From Selaginella tamariscina (lineage: Eukaryota > Streptophyta > Lycopodiopsida > Selaginellales > Selaginellaceae): a stretch of 64,000 nt of DNA. The notes beneath the pieces are model-generated. The model saw nothing but the letters and a program-made list of their open reading frames with translations, was not told where the DNA came from and did no database searches. Where the stretch lies: positions 454,880 to 518,879 of the forward strand of contig PUQB01000040.1 in NCBI GenBank assembly GCA_003024785.1, read 5' to 3'. The position numbers and the translations under genes are program-made. Numbering within the stretch: the first letter of the stretch is position 1; every line of letters begins with the position of its first letter. Below are positions 43,750-56,656 of the stretch, piece by piece.

Positions 43750-43824
43750 CGAGGGGCTTAGCGTGTGTGCGAGAGATAAAATTAATAAATAAAAAAATTA
43801 CACAGATAAAAACACACACATATA

Positions 43825-43896
<72 letters not shown>

Positions 43897-44180
43897 AGGA
43901 GTGTACGTGTGTGTGCAAGAGATAGATAAATAAATAAAATTATACAGTACTGATACACATAATATATGTGTGTACATAGGTATATATATGTGTGTATATG
44001 TATATCGTGTGTATGCGTGTGAGCGAAACAAATAAAATCATACAGATAAACAAACACACACACACACATATATATACACAGGAGTGTGCGTGTGTGTGCG
44101 AAAGATAAAACTAATAAATAAATAAAATTATACAGATAAACACACACATATATATGTGTGTATATAGATATATAACCCAT
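43750..44180. repeat. Right inverted repeat and SSR block
   Basis: Inverted copy of the SSR-rich unit of 38.5-39.2 kb. The best match to the left arm is 43,915-44,178, ending ATATAACCCA. A (TA)n tract of about 40 bp lies at 43,829-43,868. Confidence 0.8.
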
Positions 44181-44189
44181 AGAGAAAGA

Positions 44190-46230
44190 GAGAGAGTCTG
44201 TGTCAGGGTGACAAGCTTAACAAATGACAAGGTGGGTTTTATAGGTTAAAATAAGTAGTTGTGTGGCCAATTTTGCTAGTTTACCAAGATGATTGAGGTT
44301 GCATGGCAGTCTATGTTTTTGTTTTTTTGTTTTTTGCTACTATTGGTGCTAGTTCGTGTGGGTTAGGCACTTGCTAGTGCTACTATGGCATGTTTGTGGG
44401 AGGTGTGGTGTGCCAGATGATCCAATTGACTCCCGTGGATTGTTCAAAGTTTTGGTAGCATAAGTGATGACAAGTTTTGAAGGGGTGTTGGTTGGTGTGG
44501 GTTAGACACTTCTCAATGCTGTGTGGAGGAAGGACTTGTGGGTTTGAGTTAAGTATTTGCCAGTACTTTTTTGGTGTGATGATGTAAATTGGTCTCATTT
44601 TCCTTGGTTATATCTCTCACTTAATTCACCATCTTGGAGTGAGTCTCCAAGAGGTTCCTTTGGTGGCTACTATTCTATATACAAGGGACATGTTCTTTGG
44701 GATGTTTGATCTAGATTGTTTATGTATGTGGACTGATTCATGAACTGGCATGAGAAACAAAATAAAGGTCTGAAGCATGACAAAACTCGGCACTTATGAA
44801 CTTAAACTTTATCCAAAATATATGAGATATTCTTTGAATATTCTAGGGTATCTTGGAGTAGCATATAAAATATTCTTGTATCTTGTTTTTTCAATTATCG
44901 TTCAAATAGTAACGAAATTCACAAAATCTAACTTGTGTCCACACATAACATTATTACTCACAAGCAAAGCATTCTTACTTTAATGCTCGTATGTTATACT
45001 CGAAGAATAAGTATTTCTAATGAACGGCCAAGATCTAGACCTAGACGGCTGAATCATTATCATATGGAATATTCTTTTTACATATGCACGATACCACTTT
45101 TAATATTATAACACACTCTCTCACACACATACACAAGTCATATACCATATAAACATACAGGAAATTTGTGTGTTTAAGTATTATCCCTCTTGCATTGGTC
45201 AGCGCATTATTTTTAACAAGCAACGGAGATGGTGCTAACAATCAAATTATACGCAAACCTTATTAAGTGTATAATATATTTAATAATCACCTAGGTAAAT
45301 TTATAATAAATATTCATCTTTGTTCTTCACAATTTTTATACATAAACGACATAATGAATATTTAAGAGAAATCTCAAAATGCATAGAGAATTAAATAAAA
45401 ATATTATATATATTTAAAACATATGCGTACACAACTTCAAACGTCGTCGGTGTATATGCTCACATCCCTATCATCGTACGCTCCAAAAAGTAATACGCAT
45501 CCCTATGTAAGACATTTACTACAGAATTTAAATAGTTATTCATTTTATTATTAAAGATTCTTCTTACAAATATAATACATGGTCTTTCAACGAGACTGTA
45601 CAGCGTGGCTGTAGGACTGACGTGGCTTACACGGCATTTTTAATTTCCTCTTTGATTATGAATTCGAACATACGGATAAAAACTATATAGGCGTATTGTT
45701 TATAATGTTATGTAATCGATCTGAACCGTCCCGTCGAGATTTTAATGGTGTAGATTTATTACATGGCGTTCAAATGACGTATGTTTTACACATATATTTA
45801 ATATTAATTTTAATAAAACCCAAAGCGAATTCATATTATGTGAAATAAACAGCTTATATTTGTGAAACACCACAATATAAAACGAAGCCAACATAATTTT
45901 CTAAATAAATTAACTCTTATCTACAACCATGCAAAGTCAGGTATTTTACTAGAGATTTGATAAAAATAAAATATAAGAGTAGCAAATCATATTTACCATT
46001 TAAATAGCATGTGGTTAATCTGGGCCATTGAAATCTTGAATGGACGATTCAGATTGACCAATGGAGACGTTAAATTATTCATTTTTATAAACAAATTAAG
46101 TTGTTAGAATTTTTATTATTAAATGCTGGTTATGTGAGTATAGTATTTATAATATATTATAGTAAAGAATTTGAATAGGTAAATGACTCATAACTATTTA
46201 TAGTATAAATCTAATACAAATTAAAATATC
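44190..46230. other. Intergenic DNA with weak repeats
   Basis: Bases 44,340-44,580 contain three diverged copies of a GTGTGGGTTAG-CACTTGC-AGTGCT-type unit. 45,715-45,785 and 46,015-46,070 are short inverted copies related to the repeat at 6.24 kb. No gene. Confidence 0.45.
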
Positions 46231-46233
46231 TAA

Positions 46234-46376
46234 TGTTGTATACTGTATATACGCATGTGTATATACACACATGCGTAGTGACACAATGGCCCTTATTGTA
46301 TCGGCATCACGTGTCACATGTGTGTCACGTGTCCTGTATATAAACAGGGTTTGGGACATAAATAAATCATTAAGTT
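46234..46376 (+). mobile_element. Solo LTR related to the 1.07-1.25-kb LTR
   Basis: TGTTGTATACTGTATATACG onward matches the reverse complement of 1,249 back to about 1,100. Shared parts include ATACGCATGTGTATATACAC, TGCGTAGTGACACA and the TATA region CCTGTATATAAACAGGGTTT. The right end is unclear. No internal gypsy sequence adjoins it, so it is a solo LTR or fragment. Confidence 0.65.
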
Positions 46377-46955
46377 CTGTTTTGATGCTCGTTAAGAACC
46401 GACCGCATTTGTAAATGTCCTCTATATATACGTACACATGTATGCGTGTGTTACCATCACGTGTCGCATGTATGCATTGTTGTATATAACAAACATTATA
46501 ACTTCAAAATCTTGATTTAAATTTGTACATTAAATTATGAGTTATAAAATTAAATTATGATTTATAATTTAAATCATAAAAAATATTATTAGTTAAATAA
46601 AACTCGTTTTCATATAGAAATAAATATTTTCACACTATTAACACGTACATGCACGCTATTATGTAAGTATACGTATGTCTTCTACATATACACATGTGGA
46701 TAAGAAAATAAATAGAAATGTTTTAAAGAGGATATACACCTAGAAAATTAAATATTTACCATTGAACATGTGCATTATTTAAAAATTGTCATGAGCTTTA
46801 GTTAAATTAATTCAATATTAATTTAAATATATTATATGTGTACATGTGTAGTTGACAACTAATAATTTTCAAGTTTTCAAAACTTGTTAGACTTCCAAAA
46901 AGATAAAGTTTTATATTACCAATGCAAACAAGCATAATGCCAGGAAGACAAGAAA

Positions 46956-47033
46956 GCAAATATATTCATTATTTAGTGTAAGCAAATATATTCATTATTT
47001 AGTGTAAGCAAATATATTCATTATTTAGTGTAA
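46956..47033. repeat. Three perfect 26-bp tandem repeats
   Basis: A 26-bp unit beginning GCAAATATATTC repeats three times without mismatch (46,956-46,981, 46,982-47,007, 47,008-47,033). A fourth diverges after about 6 bases. Lies 230 bp beyond the 3' end of the GRAS gene. Confidence 0.95.
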
Positions 47034-47262
47034 GTAAATATACTAATTAGATTTTTTATAATTCATAACTCGTAAGAATCGTAATTTGAACACTTAATTG
47101 AAGTGTGTGGAATTTTTCTGACTTTATTATTATTATTTAAATGTTTTAAATTTCAATATAAATGTTTAATTACATAATTTTTAGTTATATATCCTAATTT
47201 TCTTTAAATTTAGTAAATATAAATTAATGTTACAATACATTATACATATGTGTGCATATCCC

Positions 47263-48555
47263 TCAAAATAGATAATCCACTGGCTTCCACGCAAATAATC
47301 CACATAGCTCCTCTTCATTCACTTTAACTATCGGCCAAGACATCTCACACCTCCGTTGTGGGTCGCTAACACAGTCACTAACCTTGTCGATTACGGCTTG
47401 GGGCACTTCTACGTGCTCAAATCCCGCTCTTCTTGCTCTCTCGTCCCAGCATTTGTAAGTAGTACGCCTGTCCTGCCTCTGTCCTCCCTCGCATGCCACT
47501 ATATCCAAGATCCTCGCCTGGATGTTCTCGCTCAGCTTGGGCCATTCCACAGCTGCCGAGTAACAAGCCTCGTAATGCCTCAGTGCCGCCTCAAATCTCG
47601 TCAGGAAGAACGGATTATCAATAGTGGAACTGAACTCGCACTGCATGAACATGAACGGCTTGAGCTTGAATATATTCTCGAGAACCTCGTTTGGGTTGGG
47701 TAAATACATCATCCTGAAGCTGCATGTCACGATGAGAACCTCACCTGGATCGGTGCAAAGCGTGACCCGGTCCCACGACCTGCTACTGATTGCTTCATGG
47801 TATACGGTCAGGCCCAGTGAATTCGCGTACTCCTTGAGTTTGATCTTGAGCATTGGCTTCGGGAAGTCGATACTTGTGATCTGGACATACTCCAGGTCGT
47901 GTTTCCTGTGCTCCGACAGTGCTTGGATGAGGCACGGCCACTGGTATCCTCCATCGCTTCCAAACTCGACTATGTGCAGTCTTTTTGCGTTCTTGCACTC
48001 TGTCAGTATCATTTCCCGTGTGAATGCACGCATGCTTCTTGAGGCATGGCCTCTTGCACAGATTGGTCCCAATTCTGTTTTTGCAGCTGACACTCTCACA
48101 GCTTCTCGTAGCTGAGGTCCAGTTCCTGCGAGCTTGGCCACAAGAGCGTCTGCAAAATGTAGATATACTACCTCAAACGGGGAGAATTTCTCGGTTAAGT
48201 TCCCCTGAACAATGGCAATCTGAGTCTCGCGTGCCACGCTCTGTACTCTGCCCACAACCTCGTAAACTCTCGATGCATCCTTGACAACAGCTGCTCTCGC
48301 TCCTTCCAACAAGAGACATCTAAAATCCTGGTTGCTTAGTTTAGGAGGAATGGCTCTGGCAGGTGCAATGAGACTGCTAAGCTCTCCAATAATCAGCTCA
48401 TATGATACACTGTTCATGTTCTGGATCTCCTGTTCCTCTTCTGAGGCATCGCTAAGAAGCAGATTTTCTAAATACCTCATGTCAGCGGGATGGCATGGAT
48501 TGGGTTGGTATTGCTGCTGCAGCAAAGCCCTCTGCAACAGTCGCACAAGGTCCAT
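47263..48555 (-). CDS. GRAS-family transcription regulator (SCL-like)
   Basis: Intronless, 430 residues. GRAS proteins are plant nuclear regulators. The leucine-rich region I has LLLEGARAAVVKDASRVYEV and FADALVAKLAGTGPQ. The VHIID-type motif is LHIVEFGSDGGYQWPCLIQAL (about residues 190-215), in which VHIID is reduced to VEFGSDG. ITSIDFP follows. The PFYRE region has EVLIVTCSFRMMYLPN and NPFFLTRFEAALRHYEACYS, and the RVER-like part is ILDIVACEGGQRQDR with TYKCWDERARRAGFE. The SAW motif ends in LFAWKP. The layout with ACEG..R and TYKCW is closest to the SCL14/LISCL group. The N-terminal variable region is short. Start ATG at 48,555 is clear. No frame damage, so probably functional. Confidence 0.88.
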   Translation of the reverse strand: MDLVRLLQRALLQQQYQPNPCHPADMRYLENLLLSDASEEEQEIQNMNSVSYELIIGELSSLIAPARAIPPKLSNQDFRCLLLEGARAAVVKDASRVYEVVGRVQSVARETQIAIVQGNLTEKFSPFEVVYLHFADALVAKLAGTGPQLREAVRVSAAKTELGPICARGHASRSMRAFTREMILTECKNAKRLHIVEFGSDGGYQWPCLIQALSEHRKHDLEYVQITSIDFPKPMLKIKLKEYANSLGLTVYHEAISSRSWDRVTLCTDPGEVLIVTCSFRMMYLPNPNEVLENIFKLKPFMFMQCEFSSTIDNPFFLTRFEAALRHYEACYSAAVEWPKLSENIQARILDIVACEGGQRQDRRTTYKCWDERARRAGFEHVEVPQAVIDKVSDCVSDPQRRCEMSWPIVKVNEEELCGLFAWKPVDYLF

Positions 48556-48559
48556 TCAA

Positions 48560-49790
48560 TGGCGCGCTCTGTTTGTGCTAATCTTGTGCATCGGTGTTTT
48601 ACATAGATGCATGCCATATTATACTGAACTAGTCAAATTAAATTAGATTATAAAAATTATAAACTATAAAAACACTATTGTGCATTATTGAGCATTTAGT
48701 ATGTGGCAAAACGCATAAAATATCGTTGTTATCAACGTTTAATTAACTCTAATTTTGTAGTCAATTTAACACGAAACTCTTCTGTACAATGTTCAACAAT
48801 CAATTTAAAGTCCGAGATTAATATTAATATTATATAAATTAATAATCACTAATAATGGATGCTCAATTCACAGTCCGAACTTAATACTAATATTATATAA
48901 ATTAATAACCTTGCTCTAAATAGGTTGTATTGTGTTAGTGTAATTATAAACTTGCTATTTGACCAACAAACTTAGAGAACAAAAGCGCATTGACGCTCAG
49001 TAAAATTTCGATACATATTTAATTAATTTTAGTATAATTTGACATATTTTTCATTAGAATAACGCTGACTTTCATGCTTTGAGCGAGCCCGGAGGAAGAC
49101 TTTGAGAAAGTCTCGGTGATATTAGTTTAAATAGGTTATGTTGTATTACTAGATAACCGGACTATAACCGGATGCGAGTCTGCAGGAAGAACTAGACAAA
49201 TTTAAGTCAAATCTAAGTGTGAAATGTAAATTGAGTGTCTTTTTCTTTAGGCATATTCCCTCTCAATATGAAGAATATTAAATATTCCATTTCAATTTGG
49301 TTTTAAAAAATAAAGAAAATAAATTAGGTTTGGCATTTAAATTTAAATAAATAAAACAAAATCAATATTCAAAACAAAATCAATATTTGTTAATTGTTTA
49401 AAATTTATTTTCAATATTGATATTTACATTTTTTTCTGACATTGTAAATTGAAAATTTTGAATACCCCTTTGGCAAACCATAATGTTAATGAAAAATAAA
49501 CATAAGATGATTACAATTGCATGTTACATTGAGAAATGACAAATATAATATGGATTTTCTCACTTTTTAACCCCATTAGTGCACAAAAAACAAACAATCT
49601 TTGCATTCAAATTGTATGTTTGGTTTATGTGCTCTTTACTATTAAAAAAGTTTTTCTTTTATCATCACGTTTTATTGGTGGTTTATTCAAAAAATAAAAC
49701 ATTGATTTCTGGTCTTTCATTAAAAGTTGGTTGCCATACATCAATTAACTTTCTAATTATTTCCTTAAAACAAAACCTCTTCATTCAAGT
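48560..49790. other. Upstream region of the GRAS gene, AT-rich
   Basis: Contains direct repeats of about 75 bp (GTCCGA(G/A)(A/C)TTAATA-TAATATTATATAAATTAATAA) at 48,815 and 48,872. No TATA box or other promoter element can be singled out in such AT-rich sequence. Confidence 0.4.
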
Positions 49791-49794
49791 TCCA

Positions 49795-50000
49795 TGATCT
49801 CCTTATTATTTAAGTTGGTACATGTTATAATTAGCCACTTTATTAATACTTTTAAAATGTTGCTGATGGATTTTTTAGGTATTTAAGAATGTGTAACCCT
49901 ATGATCTCCTTATTGGTACATGTTACAATTGGCCACTTTATTGGTACCTTTAGAATGTTGATGATGGATTTTTTAAGTGTTTAAGAATGTTTAACCCTGT
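49795..50000. repeat. Tandem duplication of about 107 bp
   Basis: ATGATCTCCTTATT...GATGGATTTTTTA...TAAGAATGT-TAACCCT occurs at 49,794-49,900 and again at 49,901-50,000, about 85-90% identical by eye. Confidence 0.75.
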
Positions 50001-50219
50001 TTTCACAAAACCACAATCATGCTTTATTAGAAACATTGTTGAACGAATGTAAGCTTATAACATAAGGTGACATTTAATGATCTTATCTTATGCTTACGAG
50101 AATCTTTCTTCTTTGTTACATATGAAGTTTAACTCAAATGCTTAGTTAAAAGAAGACTTAGAATCATACCGTAAGTCTCTTAGAATGACCATCTCTCGAA
50201 CCTTAAAGGATATCCCGAG

Positions 50220-50650
50220 TAAACTTTAGGATTCTATCCCAGTACACCTAGACAATCTCATGCGTTAACTCCACAAAGAAGATGTGTCTCACACATGCCC
50301 TTGTGATAAAACTAAGACATTGCCACTTACCCCTTGAGGAATCACCCTCGTTAGGGGTACCTTAAATCATGACTAACCCTTAAGGGTTTGAGTGGCCAAG
50401 TCATACCTTAAACTTAGGGCTAGTACTTAATAAGGACATGCGTGTGTGCCATAAGCGAACATGAGTGTTTTGCTAAGCAAACTCTTTATGACTAGTTCGG
50501 ATAACCTTAAGTACATGACCTTGTAAGTGCCTCACAAAAGGGCTTTTATTAATGAGTTTAGGTTGTTCAACCATTATATCCTAAGGAGAACACCAGCACA
50601 CCTAGTTATAAGTCCTAACCTCCCTTGAGCGGATGCCCAAGGCTTAACAC
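50220..50650. repeat. Dispersed repeat shared with 11.28-11.66 kb
   Basis: The copy here is longer and better preserved than the one at 11.3 kb. It contains AACATGAGTGTTTTGCTAAG, CATGACCTTGTAAGTGCCTCAC and GGTTGTTCAACCATTA. No coding region is visible, and similar-texture sequence continues to about 51.5 kb. Confidence 0.55.
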
Positions 50651-52700
50651 CTTAGTGCAAGCACAAACATGCATGTTTGCTAGAGTATAGTGACAAACCC
50701 ATGACACAACTCTAAAGGACGTGCCTTAGGCGTTGTATCATGTGACATCTAGCTTAATATCACATTTCTATATGACACTACCTTCCTCAATGTGGGCTAT
50801 CATGCCATAACTCTTAGATTCAAGAGTTGCACCAAGTGCCAACTCTAGAACCCTCAGAAATTAGTAATGTGAACCTGTTAAACAAAATCCCACACCCACA
50901 ATTGGATAAAGACACGGATGTGCCTTGCTTGGCCGTGAGTGTCACACCTAACTTGATGTGAAGGAGGAGGCTAGAGATAAGCCTCAACCTCTACCTCTTG
51001 GAATGTGCATTCCGACAAAACCTCCTAATTATTGATTTGCCAATGTTAAGGATAAGCTACCCTGAATATGGGATGTACCTCTGTTATCTGAAAGTTAGGG
51101 TGGCACAATAAAGGGTTGTACCTTAATAACACAAGATAAAGTTTGCGCAACAAACTTAGTCATGAACTTAGGAGCTCTTCTATTCATACTCTACCTTATT
51201 TATGTGACAGAGCCCATCAACCCTCTTTTCTTATATGTGTAAGTGGGTTGGCACAAAATTTCAAGCCCTTAGTTAATGAGATGAGTTTAATTAACCTAAC
51301 TCCCACCCCTAAATCGTTTTTAGGTTGTGGGTTAGGATAACCCTAGGGGTGTTCCTAACCATCTGCATTAACCAATTAACCTAATTGGGACGTCAAAATT
51401 AAGGGTGAATTTTTTAGAAGGTAAGTTCTAACTTTGCTTAGAATTTTATACAAATACCTAATGACACCCAATCAGACCATCACCAAATACCCAAATGCAC
51501 TAAACAGGCTTATTTCCTACTACATTTAGGGTTCATCAACATAGTAACCACAATCAACATCCAAAATAAAAGGTTAAGTCATAATAAAAATTATGACATT
51601 TCATCTCATAAATATCTTCTTCAATTATTACTTCGTAAATATTAATTGATGTTTTTCCAAAGTTGATGTTATGTTTAGAATTGATGTCACAAAATGGGAG
51701 TCACATATTTTGTGTCGTTGGATTTGATTTGAGATGTTCTACCAGCTTGTCTCCTTTATACATTGTACATTCATTTCCACATGTTTTAATTGTCTATATA
51801 ATAATCTCATATTTTAAAGCTTCTTGATTAATATAAAAACATCTACTTATCTCCTTTTTGAACAATGCATTGGTGTATTGCATCCATGAACATTAATTTA
51901 ATGATTGTTGATCCTTATTGCACCAACTTGTCATCTTGAAAATCCTTGTATCAAATGCTTTATAAAAGTGCCTCTGTAAGAAGATGATCATGACAAACAT
52001 CATACAAACTATTGTGAGACTTATAATTTTTTGTAATTAACTAGCTATTATATTTTATTTTTGTATAATTTGTTTTTGAAATCTAAATAACTTCCATGAA
52101 CATTTTTCCTTACATAAATTCAATAAGTCTTAGAGCATATTGTGATTAAATTAGAAATTGTTATTTACTGAAAGCTTTGCATATCACAATGTCAACCACG
52201 AGCTTAAGTACTTCATGTTTCGATAAACTTGACCTTCCTTCTCACCATTTTTAAATTTTGAAGAAACATTATTTTGCCTTGACTTATGTTGGAACATTGA
52301 ATCATTCCCTGCATAGCCTAAGATGTTTTTTGTTGATGTTCTACATTTATTAATTGTGTGTATATGTAGGCTCTATTCAAAATAAAAGATCTCCTTCTTT
52401 AAATAATTCTTACAACCAAAGTAAACTTTCTTGATCGCATTTTAATTTGTTTGAGCCTAGTCTATCATGAATCTTTGAAACATATGTGAAATAAAGCTCT
52501 CTTTCACTATGTTATTCAATTTGATTAAGAACAATGATTATGCAAACAACATCTTCAATTTTGAATTTACAAGTAATTATGATGACAATAATTCTCAATT
52601 TGTAATTATAATTCTATATTAATTATTTATTCAAACGACAATAATATGCGAATGATATTAAATAAGGTGAATTAGAAATGTTATTATATTTCTATTGTTA
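50650..52700. other. Intergenic DNA, probable old repeat
   Basis: 50,650-51,500 has higher complexity than its surroundings and continues the dispersed repeat. 51,500-52,700 is AT-rich. No gene is supported. Confidence 0.45.
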
Positions 52701-52707
52701 TTTAATA

Positions 52708-53618
52708 GGTACCACTCAAGCTCAAGTGGTACCCATTAACATGTTTTAAAATTTTATTTTAATTTTTAATACACTTTAGTTGATACCACTTGAGCTTGAG
52801 TGATATCAAATAAAATATATTTTTATATTAATACATTTTTAATCTTCTTTAATAGATACCACTTGAGCTTGAGTGGTATAAGATAATCTTATTTTTAATA
52901 TTTATTATATTATTAAAAACACTTATTTAATACCACTCGAACTCAAGTGATACTAAATAAAATATTTTAATAATGTTATAATTATAATATTTTATAATAA
53001 ATGGTATCACTTGAGCTTTAGTATTGGTTTGTTTAAGTTTAACATTGAATATTTATTTTATTAAGTATTATTTGAGCTCGAATGGTACCTACTAGAGTAC
53101 ATATTTAATATAGTTTATTTCAAAAATAATCATTTTCTAATACCACTCAAGTTCGAGTGATAACTATATTAAATTTTATTCATAATTGCAAATATAATAA
53201 TTACATAATACTTCACGTAGTTACAATGTTAAAATTCCTTTAATTAATACCACTCGAGCTTAAGTGGTACCAATCAAAGGCATTTTAACATTGTAAGCTA
53301 TAGTGTTAAAATGTCTTTAATTAGTACCACTCAAACTCAAGTGATACCAAATGCACAAATATTAAAATTGTAGTATAGTTTTAATATTAATGCATTTGGT
53401 ATGACTCAAGCTCGAATGGTATTAGTTAAAAGTATTTAGCACTGTAACAAACTATATTATTTCAATTAAATTACATAATATTTCACTATGCTATAGTGTC
53501 ACATTTTCTTTAATTTATATCACTTAAACTTAAGTGGTACTAGTTGAAAAAAATTTGACATGGTAATTTAAGTTTCAAAATTCATTTGTGTAATACTACT
53601 TGAGTTTAAGTTTTACCA
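52708..53618. repeat. Palindrome array 3 (GGTACCACT-N8-AGTGGTACC type), 12 copies
   Basis: Twelve copies of a ~26-bp palindrome occur at about 52,708, 52,782, 52,855, 52,930, 53,003, 53,065, 53,139, 53,248, 53,323, 53,398, 53,518 and 53,591. The common form has arms (G)(G/A)TACCACT and AGTGGTA(C/T)C around a TGAGCTTG or CAAGCTCA core. Spacing is near 73-75 bp for most copies. The spacers are AT-rich and unrelated to the motif. The motif shares nothing with arrays 1 and 2. Confidence 0.9.
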
Positions 53619-53624
53619 GATAAT

Positions 53625-56290
53625 GAATTTTAAAATTGTAATTCAACACATAAATTTTAAAAAACACAAATTTCTTTGGATTAAGGTATTAAATTGATTA
53701 TTTTTTTCACAATATGTGATTATGGAAAATGTTAACTAAGAAATTATGTCACTTTGACATTATGATAAAAGACTTTAAATTTGGAACATATAATGTACAA
53801 TGGGCTAAAGGATTGACATTTTATGAAGTTGATAATTATTTATGCTAGTTGGATTAGATTGTTTGTGATACATGTGGCTCCAAAGTTAAAGGGTATTATT
53901 ACTTTAATAACAAGTAAGTGTCTAACGCATAAAAAAAGAAAACATAAGGGAGAGGAACAACATAAGAAAACGAGAAATAAAGAATTAGGTAAGCAATTAA
54001 TTGTGTTAGTTCAAATAACGAGAACATATGTAAAAGTAATAAATTGGGCAAAATATATATGGACTTGATTAGTGTTGTCAAGAATGACGCGAGGGAAAAG
54101 ATTTGATTAGTGTTGTCAAGAATGATGTGAGGGAATTGTTGAAGACTATTATAGAGTAATGCAACTAGACATAAGTACACACATGTATTATAAGAAAGTT
54201 ATAAATTTCAATGTGCATTTAGTTTTACCTAGGATACCAATTAGGTTTTTAAAAACATGGTAAAGACTTAGAATATGTATAATACAAATGTAATATAAGT
54301 TTTAGTTGGTTTATCAATGAAAATTGTGGATGACAATGAATAATCGAACTGACATGGATTAAAAAGGGTAAGAAATTACACAATTGTATTGGGTTCATAA
54401 GATAGTGACTTTAGATATGTTTTAAATAACATTGAAACTATAAAGGTTAATAGATAATTATATTTAAAATTCTTTACCTAATTACTGATTAACTTCAGAA
54501 AACAACACTCACCACAATATTGGCTTCAACAACAAAATTAAGTCTTGTATTTATTACAACATACTACGATAATTACAACCTAAACAATGATTACTTCACA
54601 ATGAGACCATTGTGGTTTGGCATATGCTTGAATTACTGTAACTATGTAAATCTAATTTTAAAATTAATTAATTAAGTTCTATAGTACAGCAGTTTTGTAA
54701 ATACTTAAAAAATCAAGAATATTCTATAAACTAATGTTTGAGAAAGTTTAAAAAACATCTAACAAAGTACTATGTGAAATATTTCATAACTAAACAAATT
54801 TAAACAAATTTAAATACGCTGGCCTCGTGGCCCTAAAGATAGTAAAATTAAGAAAGTTTTACCCATTAATGAGCAATAATTAATTAAATATTGTTACAGA
54901 CATTTGTCTCACAGTCACTATATAAATTAATAATTTTGACTATATTTTCAATTATAAATTCGAAATATTTGAAATAATATACACAATATAATAAAGTTAT
55001 CAAATTTATACAGTGATAATAATATAGTATATTCTAAATATATACAGCCCAAATTGTGTTTAAAATCACATTTGTATATACTAATTATATCTAAATTCTA
55101 TTAGGCAAAATGAGAAAATTTATTAACACTTCGTAGTTTGATTTGCATGTCATGAGAGGGGCACACATATGTATACACATATACACATTCAAGTAAAATT
55201 TCATTAGGTAATTATTAATCGTATATAAGAAATCACATAATACTTTTCCTTGTTATATTATTGAGTTATCTACGATTGTACAGGATTACCATAACATTAA
55301 TATATATAATGATCAAAATTATATTAATTATCCCAATCATAAATATATATACATACCCACATCGCTTTTGTTACTGTACACCCACAATAGAAATATGTAG
55401 ACGCACACACACACACACATTTCTTATTATCAACATATTTCTATGTGCGTGCGTGTGTGAGTGTGTATAGTGTAAACACGTGCAAACACAAGTCTGTGTA
55501 TGTCTATGTGTGTACGTGGTACTTGCCAAAGGGCATGCGCGCGCGCGTGTGTGTGTGTGTGAGAGAGAGAGAGACAAGTATGTTGGATGACTTATGTCTC
55601 TGTACACGTATATGAATACACACATATGTTATATACATGTTTTATGCCTGTTTCTATTACATTAATCGTACTTAATTAAGTTAATTATTTTAATGATTTT
55701 ATATGCATTTAAATGAAACAGACCTTCAAGATTAATGTATTTCATATGTATACAAGATTTGGTATATGTTTTTCCTTGATTTTGAGTATTTACTAATTAA
55801 TTAGGTTTAATTAATTATTAATGCAGTGTTACATAAAAGCCATCACTAATACATTACTGTAAACGACTTTCTAGTATTAATGGCATATATTATATATTTT
55901 GTTAACTACATGATATAAATAGCACTCTAGGATTATTATTAATATAGTTTTGAAAATTATACATTAATAGTTAAAAAATAAATGCTCCAGAAATAATTGA
56001 ATATAATCAGTGGGATCATTAAGTTAATGTTAATCATAGTGTTTTGGAAGCTTCAAGATATGACAGTCACTTAAATGAGAATCCATCTCCGCCGTCAACT
56101 TCCACATGTGGCAGACATCCACATCTCGTATCTGACCGACGGCTCGATGCATTCATTACCGTGTATAACGGAACATACGGTAAATACATAACTTAAATTT
56201 ATACGAACTTAATTAAAAAAAAACAAGTTTATATATTTATAAACATGTTTAACATTCTAATAAAAATATATATTGAAGTATATAAAACAT
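53625..56290. other. AT-rich intergenic DNA
   Basis: Holds a 49-bp tandem duplication at 54,066-54,140 (GATTAGTGTTGTCAAGAATG twice) and microsatellites at 55,400-55,575. No gene is recognised. Confidence 0.5.
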
Positions 56291-56295
56291 AGATA

Positions 56296-56397
56296 CCCGG
56301 TATCTACCTACACAGATTTGTACCAGTGGAAAGTCCAAAAGCTTTGGATTCTTCTCCTTCATATCTCATAAAAGCCTTTGGCCTATCTCCGCCAATG
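56296..56397 (-). other. Possible orphan exon
   Basis: Minus strand reads GGDRPKAFMRYEGEESKAFG, then LSTGTNLCR and a GTAGAT donor at about 56,296. It is unusually protein-like for AT-rich surroundings and ends at a splice-like site. Neighbouring exons are not found, and no family is recognised. It lies 260 bp beyond the OVATE gene's stop. Confidence 0.3.
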
Positions 56398-56656
56398 ATA
56401 CATATATACTAATATATAACAAGTGTAAGTTTTCATAGGTGTATGTGTGTGCGTGGAGTGCATCTTTTCGTGGTATTGTATGTGTGCACACACACACACG
56501 CATGTGTATAGTACATATCCCCATACATCTAACTTAAAGTGTTTAGGCTAGGTAGAAAGCGGAAAGAACATCTGCCGTAGACAAAGACGTATCTCAGTAC
56601 ACACAGTACACACACGCGCACGCACGCGCGTGCGTACTCAAGTAAACACGCAAGGT

